A DNA stretch of 23,395 bases from positions 1 to 23,395 of the forward strand of contig JAEDIC010000025.1 of the NCBI GenBank assembly GCA_016292635.1. Direction: 5' to 3'. The position numbers were made by a program, and so were the translations under genes. Numbering within the stretch: the stretch's first letter is position 1; every line of letters starts with the position of its first letter. Positions 1 through 7,235 of this stretch are shown here, piece after piece. The stretch comes from Clostridia bacterium. GTDB lineage: Bacteria; Bacillota; Clostridia; Christensenellales; CAG-138. A model generated the notes under the pieces. That model saw only the letters and a program-made list of their open reading frames with translations, did no database searches and had not been told where the DNA came from.

Positions 1-14
1 AGTTTGTCGAACAG

Positions 15-60
15 ATACAAGGGCGCACTTCTATACGGGACAAGCCCCGTATGTGTGCTC
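15..60 (-). other. Putative oriT: IncQ-type nic core plus hairpin
   Basis: Read on the minus strand, bases 31 to 19 give GAAGTGCGCCCTT, matching the IncQ-type nic-region core known from RSF1010/pSC101 and from Gram-positive elements such as pIP501 (AAGTGCGCCCT, cut between GTGCG and CCC). Just 5' of it on the same strand is a perfect 7-bp hairpin (33-39 with 46-52, 6-nt loop). Flanking bases 23-28 and 53-58 extend it imperfectly. A hairpin immediately before the nic core is the usual layout of these oriTs. No relaxase gene is in the window; it would lie beyond the left edge. The motif match is seen; the oriT function is inferred. Confidence 0.6.
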
Positions 61-72
61 TGTGAGGCTGAA

Positions 73-108
73 CGCCCCGGACGCCTGAATGTCCGGGGCG
101 TTTTGTGT
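73..108 (+). terminator. Rho-independent terminator
   Basis: A perfect 10-bp GC-rich stem (73-82 with 91-100) with an 8-nt loop is followed by TTTTGTGT on the plus strand. It would end a plus-strand transcript entering from the left edge. No gene ending here is visible within the window. Confidence 0.7.
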
Positions 109-121
109 CGCTGTGCTACGA

Positions 122-142
122 GCAAGGGATTGCACCCCTTGC
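122..142. repeat. Inverted repeat next to the oriT-like region
   Basis: GCAAGGG (122-128) and CCCTTGC (136-142) are perfect 7-bp arms around a 7-nt spacer. The repeat has no T tract, so it is not an obvious terminator. Its place beside the oriT-like motif suggests a relaxosome or element-end site, but that is a guess. Confidence 0.4.
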
Positions 143-170
143 ACCGCTAAAGCAGCTATCCTCTTAAGGC

Positions 171-204
171 AAAAGGCGTGACCAATAAAAAGGTCACGCC
201 TTTT
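171..204 (-). terminator. Terminator of the lipase/glpK operon (bidirectional)
   Basis: A perfect 13-bp stem (171-183 with 192-204) with an 8-nt loop ends in four T on both strands. It lies 56 bp past the stop of the minus-strand hydrolase gene, the right place to end the glpK-hydrolase transcript. It also separates the chromosomal genes from the oriT-like stretch. Confidence 0.8.
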
Positions 205-259
205 GCATATTTTACTGTCTTATGAACAACGCCCAGATGCAGGGGTTTTTATGTTTGCG

Positions 260-1195
260 CTATATCCGTGCTTCGCACCATTTCAGTATATCGCTGATGA
301 TGACTTCTTTATCCGTCTCCAGCAATATCTCATGCCGATCGTCCTCATACAGCTTCATGGTTACATCCCGTATGCCGGCCTCTTTGTACATTTCGAATAC
401 CTTCTTTACTCCATCCCCCATGCCGCCGATGGGATCCTCCGCGCCCGAAAGTATAAACAGGGGAAGTTTATCCGGCACAGCCTCTGCGCTTGATTTTTTG
501 CTTACGAAAAGTATGGTTTTAAGGAAGTCCCTGTAAGCCTTAAGGGTAAACTTAAAATTGCACCGGGAATCCGTGAGGCAGTTTTCCCCTATGCGCGGGT
601 CTTTGCTGCGCCAGTTCATATCCGTCCTGCCGCCGTCCCTGTCATATTTATCAAACGCACCGGTAAAAAACAGCTTTTCCATAAACTCGCTGCGGCAGCG
701 CCAGCCCCGGAACAGCGCCAGCACATTGCACACCACAAGGCCCCCCATGGCAACGGGAGCGGGATTTGCCCCTGTGCCCATTATCAGCGCACCGCTCAAA
801 CCCTCGCCATGCATAGCTATATACCTTCTGAGAAAATATGAGCCCATGCTGTGGCCCAGCATAAAATATGGGATACCGGGATACTTTTCCCCGGCGATGC
901 GCCTCAGCTCATGCATATCCCGAAGGATAATAACGTCCCCGTTTTTATCTGCGAAATAGCCGAATTCCTCAGAGCTTTTCGCCGAGCCCCCGTGGCCCAA
1001 ATGATCGTGGCCCGTAACATAAAAGCCCCTGTCCGCAAGAAATTCCCCAAGGCCGTCGTATCTGTCCATATGCTCTATCATGCCGTGGGTTATCTGAAGC
1101 ACTGCCTTCGGCTCTCCCACGGGCAGCCACTCCACGGCGCGAATCTCTGTTTTGCCGTCCCCCGAAAGAAAGGTAAATTCCCGCTTATCCGCCAT
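260..1195 (-). CDS. Alpha/beta hydrolase, monoacylglycerol-lipase-like (serine aminopeptidase S33 fold)
   Basis: This 311-residue protein is probably a cytosolic esterase that frees glycerol and fatty acid from monoacylglycerols. The visible signs are the oxyanion-side ITHGMIEH motif (residues 35-42), the HDHLGHGGS motif (63-71), the nucleophile elbow GHSMGS with Ser116, a late SGAEDPIGG segment with the likely acid residue, and DDRHE near the C-terminus with the likely catalytic His. I chose ATG at 1195 because AAGGAGG sits 5 nt upstream; a longer frame to 1294 would overlap glpK by about 90 bp and has no such support. The gene starts 10 nt after the glpK stop, so the two are cotranscribed. 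There is no signal peptide. Lysophospholipase or another esterase activity is possible; the fold is certain, the substrate is inferred from context. Confidence 0.85.
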   Translation of the reverse strand: MADKREFTFLSGDGKTEIRAVEWLPVGEPKAVLQITHGMIEHMDRYDGLGEFLADRGFYVTGHDHLGHGGSAKSSEEFGYFADKNGDVIILRDMHELRRIAGEKYPGIPYFMLGHSMGSYFLRRYIAMHGEGLSGALIMGTGANPAPVAMGGLVVCNVLALFRGWRCRSEFMEKLFFTGAFDKYDRDGGRTDMNWRSKDPRIGENCLTDSRCNFKFTLKAYRDFLKTILFVSKKSSAEAVPDKLPLFILSGAEDPIGGMGDGVKKVFEMYKEAGIRDVTMKLYEDDRHEILLETDKEVIISDILKWCEARI

Positions 1196-1205
1196 TGCGT
1201 CCTCC

Positions 1206-2693
1206 TTATCTTGCCCAGCCCTTGCTGCGCTCCACAGCCCTGTGCCAATCTTCCATAAGCGCGGCGCTGTGTTCTTTGTCCATATGGGGCTCAAATGCCC
1301 TGTCCTCCAGCCATAGCTTGCTTATCTCTTCCCTGTCCCTCCATACCCCTGTGCTGAGGCCCGCAAGGTATGCGGCTCCAAGCGCGGTGGTCTCCCGTAT
1401 GGCGGGGCGATGTACGGCCTTTTGCAGTATATCCGCCTGAAACTGCATAAGGAACATATCCCGGCTTGCGCCGCCATCCGCCCGGAGGTCCTGCATGGCA
1501 ATTCCGGTATCCCCTTCCATTGCCAGCACCAGATCCGCTACCTGATAGGCGATGGACTCCTGAGCCGCCCGGATGATATGCTCCCTCTTTGTGCCCCGGG
1601 TAATGCCGACTATGCTGCCCCGGGCGTACATATCCCAATAGGGCGCGCCAAGTCCCGTAAAAGCAGGCACAAAATACACTCCGCCGTTATCCGGCGCCTT
1701 TTCTGCGTAATACTCAGCGTCCCTGCTCTCAGCAAAAAAGCGCATCTCATCCCTGAGCCACTGTATCACCGCGCCGCCAACGAATACCGAGCCTTCAAGG
1801 GCGTATTCTATGCCTTCTTTCATGCCGATGCCTATGGTGGTTATAAGGCCGTTTTTGCTTATGCAGGGGGTATTTCCCGTGTTCATCAGCAAAAAGCAGC
1901 CCGTTCCGTAGGTGTTTTTTGCCTCTCCGGGCTTAAAGCAGGCCTGACCGAACAGAGCCGCCTGCTGATCTCCCGCCATACCGGAAATGGGCACTTTATG
2001 GCCCTGTATCTCGGTATATCCGTAAACTTCGCTGCTGGGGCGCACTTCAGGCAGGATTTCAGCCGGTATATCCAGCGCATTAAGCAGGGTTTCATCCCAC
2101 CTAAGCTTATGTATATCGTACAGCATGGTGCGGGAGGCGTTGGTATAATCCGTAAGATGCACGGCGCCTCCTGTAAGCTTCCACAGCAGCCATGTATCCA
2201 CCGTGCCAAAGAGTATCTCCCCCCTTTTGGCCCGTTCACGGACACCCTCAACGTTGTCCAGTATCCATTTTATCTTGCTGGAAGAAAAGTACGCATCAGG
2301 TACAAGGCCGGTAGCGGAGCGTATATGCTCGCCAAGGCCCTGCTCCAAAATCCCGTCAACTATATCTGCCGTGCGCCTGCACTGCCATACTATGGCGTTG
2401 TACACAGGCCTTCCCGTGTCCCTATCCCAAAGTATGGTGGTCTCCCGCTGATTGGTTATGCCTATGCCCGCTATATCTCCCGGAGATATGCCGGACTGGG
2501 CTATGGCCTCCATCATCACGCCGTATTGAGATGCCCATATCTCCATTGGGTCATGCTCCACCCAACCCTCCCGGGGATACAGCTGGGTAAACTCCTTTTG
2601 AGATACGCCTATCACATTTTGCTGATGATCAAATATTATCGCCCTGGAGCTTGTTGTGCCCTGATCCAGCGCAAGCAGATACTTTCCCGCCAT
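1206..2693 (-). CDS. glpK: Glycerol kinase
   Basis: Glycerol kinase (EC 2.7.1.30) phosphorylates glycerol to sn-glycerol-3-phosphate with ATP in the cytosol. The 495-residue length is standard. The N-terminal FGGY phosphate loop LALDQGTTSS (residues 7-16), the NQRETT glycerol-site segment (81-86), PISGMAGDQQAALFGQ (235-250) and the late ADGGASRD segment are all characteristic. AGGAGG lies 7 nt before the ATG. It is the first gene of an operon with the downstream hydrolase, and no facilitator glpF or glycerol-3-phosphate dehydrogenase is in view. The His that is phosphorylated by HPr in enterococcal GlpK appears absent: the aligned stretch (about residues 226-233) has Glu at that position. Identity is secure. 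Confidence 0.97.
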   Translation of the reverse strand: MAGKYLLALDQGTTSSRAIIFDHQQNVIGVSQKEFTQLYPREGWVEHDPMEIWASQYGVMMEAIAQSGISPGDIAGIGITNQRETTILWDRDTGRPVYNAIVWQCRRTADIVDGILEQGLGEHIRSATGLVPDAYFSSSKIKWILDNVEGVRERAKRGEILFGTVDTWLLWKLTGGAVHLTDYTNASRTMLYDIHKLRWDETLLNALDIPAEILPEVRPSSEVYGYTEIQGHKVPISGMAGDQQAALFGQACFKPGEAKNTYGTGCFLLMNTGNTPCISKNGLITTIGIGMKEGIEYALEGSVFVGGAVIQWLRDEMRFFAESRDAEYYAEKAPDNGGVYFVPAFTGLGAPYWDMYARGSIVGITRGTKREHIIRAAQESIAYQVADLVLAMEGDTGIAMQDLRADGGASRDMFLMQFQADILQKAVHRPAIRETTALGAAYLAGLSTGVWRDREEISKLWLEDRAFEPHMDKEHSAALMEDWHRAVERSKGWAR

Positions 2694-2745
2694 TTATATT
2701 CCTCCTGATGCGAATAGGTAAAATATTCCGATATGCCTTAAAAGC

Positions 2746-2774
2746 AGTATACCTTTTCCTTTTATTTGCCGCAA
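2746..2774 (-). promoter_or_regulatory. Predicted glpK promoter
   Basis: On the minus strand TTGCGG (2774-2769) and TATACT (2751-2746) are separated by 17 bp and lie about 50 bp upstream of glpK. The -10 matches 5 of 6 consensus bases, the -35 only 3 of 6. No catabolite-repressor site is obvious. Confidence 0.5.
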
Positions 2775-2780
2775 ATATCC

Positions 2781-2809
2781 GAGACAGAGGCTTCCGTATG
2801 TGATATACT
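2781..2809 (+). promoter_or_regulatory. Predicted promoter of the MBL-fold gene, possibly giving a leaderless mRNA
   Basis: GAGACA (2781-2786) and TATACT (2804-2809) have a 17-bp spacer. The expected start of transcription, about 7 nt after the -10, coincides with the ATG at 2816, and no Shine-Dalgarno sequence precedes that ATG. A leaderless transcript would explain both facts. Confidence 0.45.
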
Positions 2810-2815
2810 GACAAT

Positions 2816-3505
2816 ATGAAGATAACTTATATTTTTCACAGCGGCTTTCTTATTGAAACCGAAAAATCCTACTATATATTCGACTATTATAAGGGCAGCC
2901 TGCCCTCCCTCCGCCCGGATAAGCCCGCCGTGGTGTTCGCAAGCCATAACCATGCCGATCACTACAATCCGGATATATTTCCCCTGCTTCAAAGCAACGG
3001 GCTTACGAACATTCTCGCCGTTCTCGCCAAGGATATACCTGAGAAAAAGTATCCCGAGGGTGTTCAGGTCCTTAAGGTACACGGTCACCGGGAATACACC
3101 CTACCCAACGGCGAAAGGCTTGAGACCCTCATATCAAACGACGCAGGCGTGGCCTTTCTGCTCACCACCGATGAAGGCGTCATATACCATGCAGGCGACC
3201 TTAACGACTGGACATGGGAAGGCGAAAGCGAAACCTTCAATAAGCAAATTCGCGGCGTCTATCGCCATCGCATAGACAGCCTTCGGGGCCGCATGATCCA
3301 TATAGCGTTGCTGCCACTCGACCCCCGGCAGGAACAGCACTATGCAGACGGCATAACTTATTTTCTTGCCGCCCTGTCCCCTCTTTCGGTATACCCTATG
3401 CACTATTGGGAACAACCGGAAACCATAGACAGATTCCTTGGGGAATATCCCCAATATTCTTCAATAATCAAGCACACGGAAGACTACTCGCCCGATAAAA
3501 TATAA
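2816..3505 (+). CDS. MBL-fold metallohydrolase
   Basis: A 229-residue metallo-beta-lactamase-fold hydrolase of the UlaG/Lactamase_B_3-like type. The metal-binding motif is clear: SHNHADH with His44, His46, Asp48 and His49, followed by HAGD with Asp128 as the bridging ligand, and late His residues such as in the YPMHYW segment. It has no signal peptide and is probably cytosolic. Such proteins hydrolyse phosphoesters, lactones or similar bonds; the substrate cannot be read from sequence. The start is unusual: no ribosome site is seen and the predicted -10 box ends 7 nt before the ATG. The 56-residue gene follows after 9 nt, so they form an operon, divergent from glpK. The fold is certain and the role unknown. 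Confidence 0.88.
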   Translation: MKITYIFHSGFLIETEKSYYIFDYYKGSLPSLRPDKPAVVFASHNHADHYNPDIFPLLQSNGLTNILAVLAKDIPEKKYPEGVQVLKVHGHREYTLPNGERLETLISNDAGVAFLLTTDEGVIYHAGDLNDWTWEGESETFNKQIRGVYRHRIDSLRGRMIHIALLPLDPRQEQHYADGITYFLAALSPLSVYPMHYWEQPETIDRFLGEYPQYSSIIKHTEDYSPDKI

Positions 3506-3514
3506 GGAGACGCC

Positions 3515-3685
3515 ATGGAAACCAAAGAATACATTCTCGCCCGGATAGACGGAGACTACGCCTACCTTAAACGCACCGACGTCCCATCGGAGGATGAACT
3601 TTTCATCGCCCGGGCTCTGCTGCCGCCGGATGCGGACGAGGGCAGCAGGCTTCGTTATGAAATGCTTGAATACACCCTGATTTAG
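3515..3685 (+). CDS. Small acidic protein of 56 residues, weakly DUF3006-like
   Basis: This short gene begins METKEYILARIDGDYAYLKR and ends with YTLI. AAGGAG lies 7 nt before its ATG, the best ribosome site in this pair of genes, and the frame starts 9 nt after the MBL-fold stop, so it is clearly translated with it. The pattern of a basic start, IDGDYA, an acidic middle and a LLPPDADEGSRL stretch recalls the small beta-rich DUF3006 proteins, which occur beside MBL-fold enzymes. I cannot confirm that family by eye. No membrane segment or signal peptide is present. A terminator follows directly. The function is unknown; a partner or regulator of the hydrolase is the simplest guess. Confidence 0.75.
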   Translation: METKEYILARIDGDYAYLKRTDVPSEDELFIARALLPPDADEGSRLRYEMLEYTLI

Positions 3686-3700
3686 TCGGCCTATTACCGC

Positions 3701-3734
3701 AAAAGCAGTGCCCATTTCGGACGCTGCTTTTTAA
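3701..3734. terminator. Bidirectional terminator between convergent genes
   Basis: AAAAGCAG (3701-3708) pairs with CTGCTTTT (3724-3731), and inner pairs extend the stem across a mismatch. A T tract follows on the plus strand and A-rich bases precede it, giving T on the minus strand. It lies between the 56-residue gene and the permease gene stop at 3742 and can serve both. Confidence 0.75.
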
Positions 3735-3741
3735 TTCTTGC

Positions 3742-6700
3742 TTATTCCGCGCTCTTTAAGGATTCCACCATGTCTATCTTCTTCATCTGTTCGTGAGCTA
3801 TTATATTCACTATAACCGCAAACAGCGCCGTAAGCCCGGCAGAAAGCAGGTAGCAGCCGGCGGTAACCTCTCTGCCAAACATCATAAGATCTATCTCCAC
3901 AGAGCGAATCATCCATCCGTGGAGATATTTGCCCATTACGCAGCCCAAGGCTATGCCAACTATGGTAAGCACTATGTTTTCCCTGTATACATAGGCGCTG
4001 ACTTCGCCATCGTAAAAGCCCAGCACCTTTATGGTGGCAAGCTCCCTCATACGCTCGGTCATATTTATATTGGACAGATTATACAGCACCACTATGGCAA
4101 GGGCTGCGGCGCAAAGTATTACCACCACCACAACGAAATCCACTCGCTCCATGCTCTTAAGGTAGATATCCTGGGTATCTGCGGCACGGACGGCGGCAGA
4201 TACTCCGTTAAAAGCAAGCAGCTTCGTGGTTACCCTCTCGCAGGTCTCTCTGCTGCCGTCCGCAAGGTTCAGCATCATGCCGTTGGTCTCGGGCGCTTCA
4301 CGGAATATTTCCTCATATCCCCCGGGAGAAAGGTATATAAAGTGACCCACATAGTTTTCATATATGCCTGCCACCACGGCAGTATGCAGTCCATCGCTGT
4401 CTATGATAAAGCTGTCGCCAACTCCAATATCCAGCAGCTCGCTGAGTTTTTTATCCATCAGAACGCCATGCTCCGGCAGGGCAAGCTTCTCATCCGTACC
4501 ATAATCCCTTATCAATACGAATTTTTCTATTTCCTCGGGGTCAAATACCTCAATATAGGCGCTTGTGGAGTATGCATCGGACTGGGCGGTAACGCCGGAT
4601 GCGTATATATACGCATAATCCTTTACTTCCTCTGAAGCCCCAAGGTATTCCTCTATTTCTGCCCGTTCATCGCCCAGCAACCCTTCGGCGAAGGTTATCT
4701 GAACATCGTAATTGAACAGCTCGTCATACTGCACCCTCATGCTGGTGGTAAGGGATTCCCTAAGGCCAATGCCTGCCATTACAAGGGCAGTGCAGCCGCT
4801 TATGCCTATTACCGTCATCCAGAACCGCTTTTGATAGCGGAAAAGATTGCGGGTGGTTATTTTCCATTTAAAACTCATGCTTCGCCACAGGGGGGTTATC
4901 CGTTCCAGCAGCACACGCTTGCCCGGCTTTGGCGCACGGGGGCGCATAAGGTTGGCCGGGAAATCCTCAAGGGTTGAAAGACATGCCCAAAGGGTAGACA
5001 GGGTGGTGCAGGCCACCGCCGCAAAAACTGCCAATGCGCTGAGGCCGGGATAAAACCTTAATGTTATATCCGGCATCTCATACAGTATCTGGTAGGATAT
5101 GTATATCATTACCGGAAACAATGTATGGCCTATCACAAGGCCCAATGCGCCGCCCGCAAGGCTTGGCAGCAGGCCGTAGCTCAAATACTTTGCGGATATG
5201 GTCCAGCGGTCGTAGCCCAGCGCCTTCATAAGGCCTATCTCGGTGCGGTTCTCCTCCACCATGCGGGTCATGGTGGTAAGGCACACAAGCCCCGCCACTA
5301 TAAAGAATATCACAGGGAACACCGTGGCAAGGTTTGCCATGCGCTCCGCATCCTGACCAAAACCGGTATAGCCCGGATTATATCCACGGGGCAGAATATA
5401 CCACTCCCCGGCTTCTATATCCGCCACCTCCCGGCGGGCGTCAGCAAGCTCATCCTTTGCGTCGGCTATTTCCTCCGCCGCCTCTATCCTGGCCTTCTCA
5501 AGGTCCGCAAGGCCATCTTCATATTCCGTCTCCCCGTCCTTCAGCTTGCGGTAGGCCCGGGGCAGTTCTTCCTTGCCGTCGTAGTATTCCTGCCAGCCCT
5601 CGGTCAGCTTCTGACGTCCATCATAATACTCGCGCCAGCCCGCTTCAAGCTCCTTTTTGCCGCTGTCCAGTTTCTTTTTTGCGGCGTCAAGCTTCTCCTT
5701 GCCAGCGTCAAACAATGCTTTTCCGTCGTTGTATTCCTTCCAGCCTGCCTGTAGAGCGGCGTTGTCCTTGGAGAGCTGTGCAGCGTCAATTTGACCCAAA
5801 CTCTGTATCTGGGCTTCCAGTTGACTTATTTGTGCGGTAAGAGCACCTATATTGTTTTCATACTCCTGTTTTTTCGCTTCTTCCGCTGCTATAGCCGCCT
5901 GTATTTCGCTGCTGTCAGGCTGCCCACTCAGTTCCTCTATCTTAGCATCACAAGCATCAATACCACTTTGAGCGGCGGTTATCGCCGTTTTACACTGGGC
6001 TATACCTTCAGCGGCCGCACTCTTTGCCGATGAAATAGCGCTGCTGGTCTCTGACTCCGTAAAGCTGCCGCCAAGATTCAGCGGACCTGTGACCGCATCC
6101 AACTGGCTTTGGGATGCTGAAAGTGCGGCATATAATTCATCCAGCGTCTTTTTGTTTGCTTCATATTCCGCAAAGCTTTTCTCATACTCCGCAAGACCGT
6201 CGTCGTATTCCTTCTGGCCCTCCAGCAGCTCCTGATAGCCCTCCGAGAGCTCTATCTGGCCTTCAACAAGCTTGTCATGGGCTTCTTCAAGGTCTTTTTT
6301 TCCCTTTCGGTATTCATACCAGCCGTCGTCCAGCTTCTTTCGGGCGTCCGCAAGCTCCTGCTCCGCCTCCGCTATCTTATCGGCCACTTCCTTCTCCGCA
6401 TCCGCAAGCCCCTGCTCCGCTTCCGCTATTTTCTCCATGGCCTCGTCAATTATTTCATCATGGCGAAGCTGTGCCCGCTCCTCTCCCATGGGTTCAAGGG
6501 CGTCGATCACAGCTTCAATATAGTCGTCATATTCATCTGTAAAGGCGGTAAGCTCCTCCGCCCCCTTTGCCTTAAGGTACGCTATGGTATAACAATCCAT
6601 GTTGAATGCGTTTTCCTTAAGATAAACATAGCCCTGAACAGAGCCTGAGCCTATTGAGGAAGAACCCCGCTCCACACTGATATAATAGGGACTGCGAACC

Positions 6701-7197
6701 GTGCCCACTATGCGGAAATCGTCGTATATAAGGCTGTCCCGGTTATCCTCGGAAGGCACTATTGGCAATGTATCCCCAATAGACAAATCAAGCTTGGCGA
6801 GGATTTTTTCATCCACAACGCACTCCCGGCTCACCACCGGCAGGCGGCCTTCCATGAGGATAAGCTTATTCACTTCCTCCGTAATGGAATGCACCTTTGC
6901 CACAGAATCCCCTGCCCAGGCATCCATAACGTATGCGCCCACGGCATAGTCTATCTCTTCCCGCGAAGCAAGTTCTTCCACATCCTGCTCTGTTATACCC
7001 AGAGTGGACATGACCTGTATATCCATCAGCCGCCTGTCGTCAAGATAGTCGTCTCCTGTGCCCTTCATATCCGGCGCAGTCACCTTAAGGCCGCACAAGA
7101 AAGCCACCGCAAGGGCAGACAACACCATTATGGCAAGAAAGCGGTTCTTGCTGTTTTTTATTTCCCGGATAATATCCTTATGCGCCGCAGATGCCAC
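3742..7197 (-). CDS. Large FtsX/MacB-type ABC permease with extracytoplasmic coiled coil
   Basis: This 1151-residue membrane protein is the permease of a two-component ABC system. A first membrane helix (residues 20-39) is followed by a MacB-like extracytoplasmic domain. Then comes a long Glu/Lys/Ala-rich coiled coil (about 240-620) with recurring Tyr-x-x-Gly and Asp-Gly steps spaced 7-8 residues apart. The first FtsX domain (from about 640) contains the MVEENRTEIGLMKALGYD coupling segment, and a second FtsX domain forms the C-terminus with a matching MTERMRELATIKVLGF segment. The start is GTG at 7197, supported by AAAGGAGG 9 nt upstream. The ATPase gene lies 38 bp upstream. Such permeases usually work by mechanotransmission on envelope proteins, lipids or toxic peptides; the substrate here is unknown. 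The family call is firm. Confidence 0.9.
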   Translation of the reverse strand: MASAAHKDIIREIKNSKNRFLAIMVLSALAVAFLCGLKVTAPDMKGTGDDYLDDRRLMDIQVMSTLGITEQDVEELASREEIDYAVGAYVMDAWAGDSVAKVHSITEEVNKLILMEGRLPVVSRECVVDEKILAKLDLSIGDTLPIVPSEDNRDSLIYDDFRIVGTVRSPYYISVERGSSSIGSGSVQGYVYLKENAFNMDCYTIAYLKAKGAEELTAFTDEYDDYIEAVIDALEPMGEERAQLRHDEIIDEAMEKIAEAEQGLADAEKEVADKIAEAEQELADARKKLDDGWYEYRKGKKDLEEAHDKLVEGQIELSEGYQELLEGQKEYDDGLAEYEKSFAEYEANKKTLDELYAALSASQSQLDAVTGPLNLGGSFTESETSSAISSAKSAAAEGIAQCKTAITAAQSGIDACDAKIEELSGQPDSSEIQAAIAAEEAKKQEYENNIGALTAQISQLEAQIQSLGQIDAAQLSKDNAALQAGWKEYNDGKALFDAGKEKLDAAKKKLDSGKKELEAGWREYYDGRQKLTEGWQEYYDGKEELPRAYRKLKDGETEYEDGLADLEKARIEAAEEIADAKDELADARREVADIEAGEWYILPRGYNPGYTGFGQDAERMANLATVFPVIFFIVAGLVCLTTMTRMVEENRTEIGLMKALGYDRWTISAKYLSYGLLPSLAGGALGLVIGHTLFPVMIYISYQILYEMPDITLRFYPGLSALAVFAAVACTTLSTLWACLSTLEDFPANLMRPRAPKPGKRVLLERITPLWRSMSFKWKITTRNLFRYQKRFWMTVIGISGCTALVMAGIGLRESLTTSMRVQYDELFNYDVQITFAEGLLGDERAEIEEYLGASEEVKDYAYIYASGVTAQSDAYSTSAYIEVFDPEEIEKFVLIRDYGTDEKLALPEHGVLMDKKLSELLDIGVGDSFIIDSDGLHTAVVAGIYENYVGHFIYLSPGGYEEIFREAPETNGMMLNLADGSRETCERVTTKLLAFNGVSAAVRAADTQDIYLKSMERVDFVVVVVILCAAALAIVVLYNLSNINMTERMRELATIKVLGFYDGEVSAYVYRENIVLTIVGIALGCVMGKYLHGWMIRSVEIDLMMFGREVTAGCYLLSAGLTALFAVIVNIIAHEQMKKIDMVESLKSAE

Positions 7198-7235
7198 AGC
7201 AGCCGTCCTCCTTTGCCGAGATTTTTATGGTTAAT

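Noticed and set aside
1..150. Possible 3' end of a coding frame entering from the left edge
   Set aside because: All plus frames stop within 150 bp and none gives a family signature; the hairpins and nic-like core explain the stretch better.
1196..1294. N-terminal extension of the lipase frame
   Set aside because: It would overlap glpK and has no ribosome site, while ATG at 1195 has a perfect one.
1410..2708. Long plus-strand frame (432 codons) opposite glpK
   Set aside because: It is the shadow of glpK. The real gene has family motifs, a ribosome site and a promoter; this frame has none.
2694..2815. Riboswitch or catabolite-repressor (cre) site between glpK and the MBL-fold gene
   Set aside because: Only the two divergent promoters can be seen; no cre-like palindrome or conserved riboswitch fold is recognisable.
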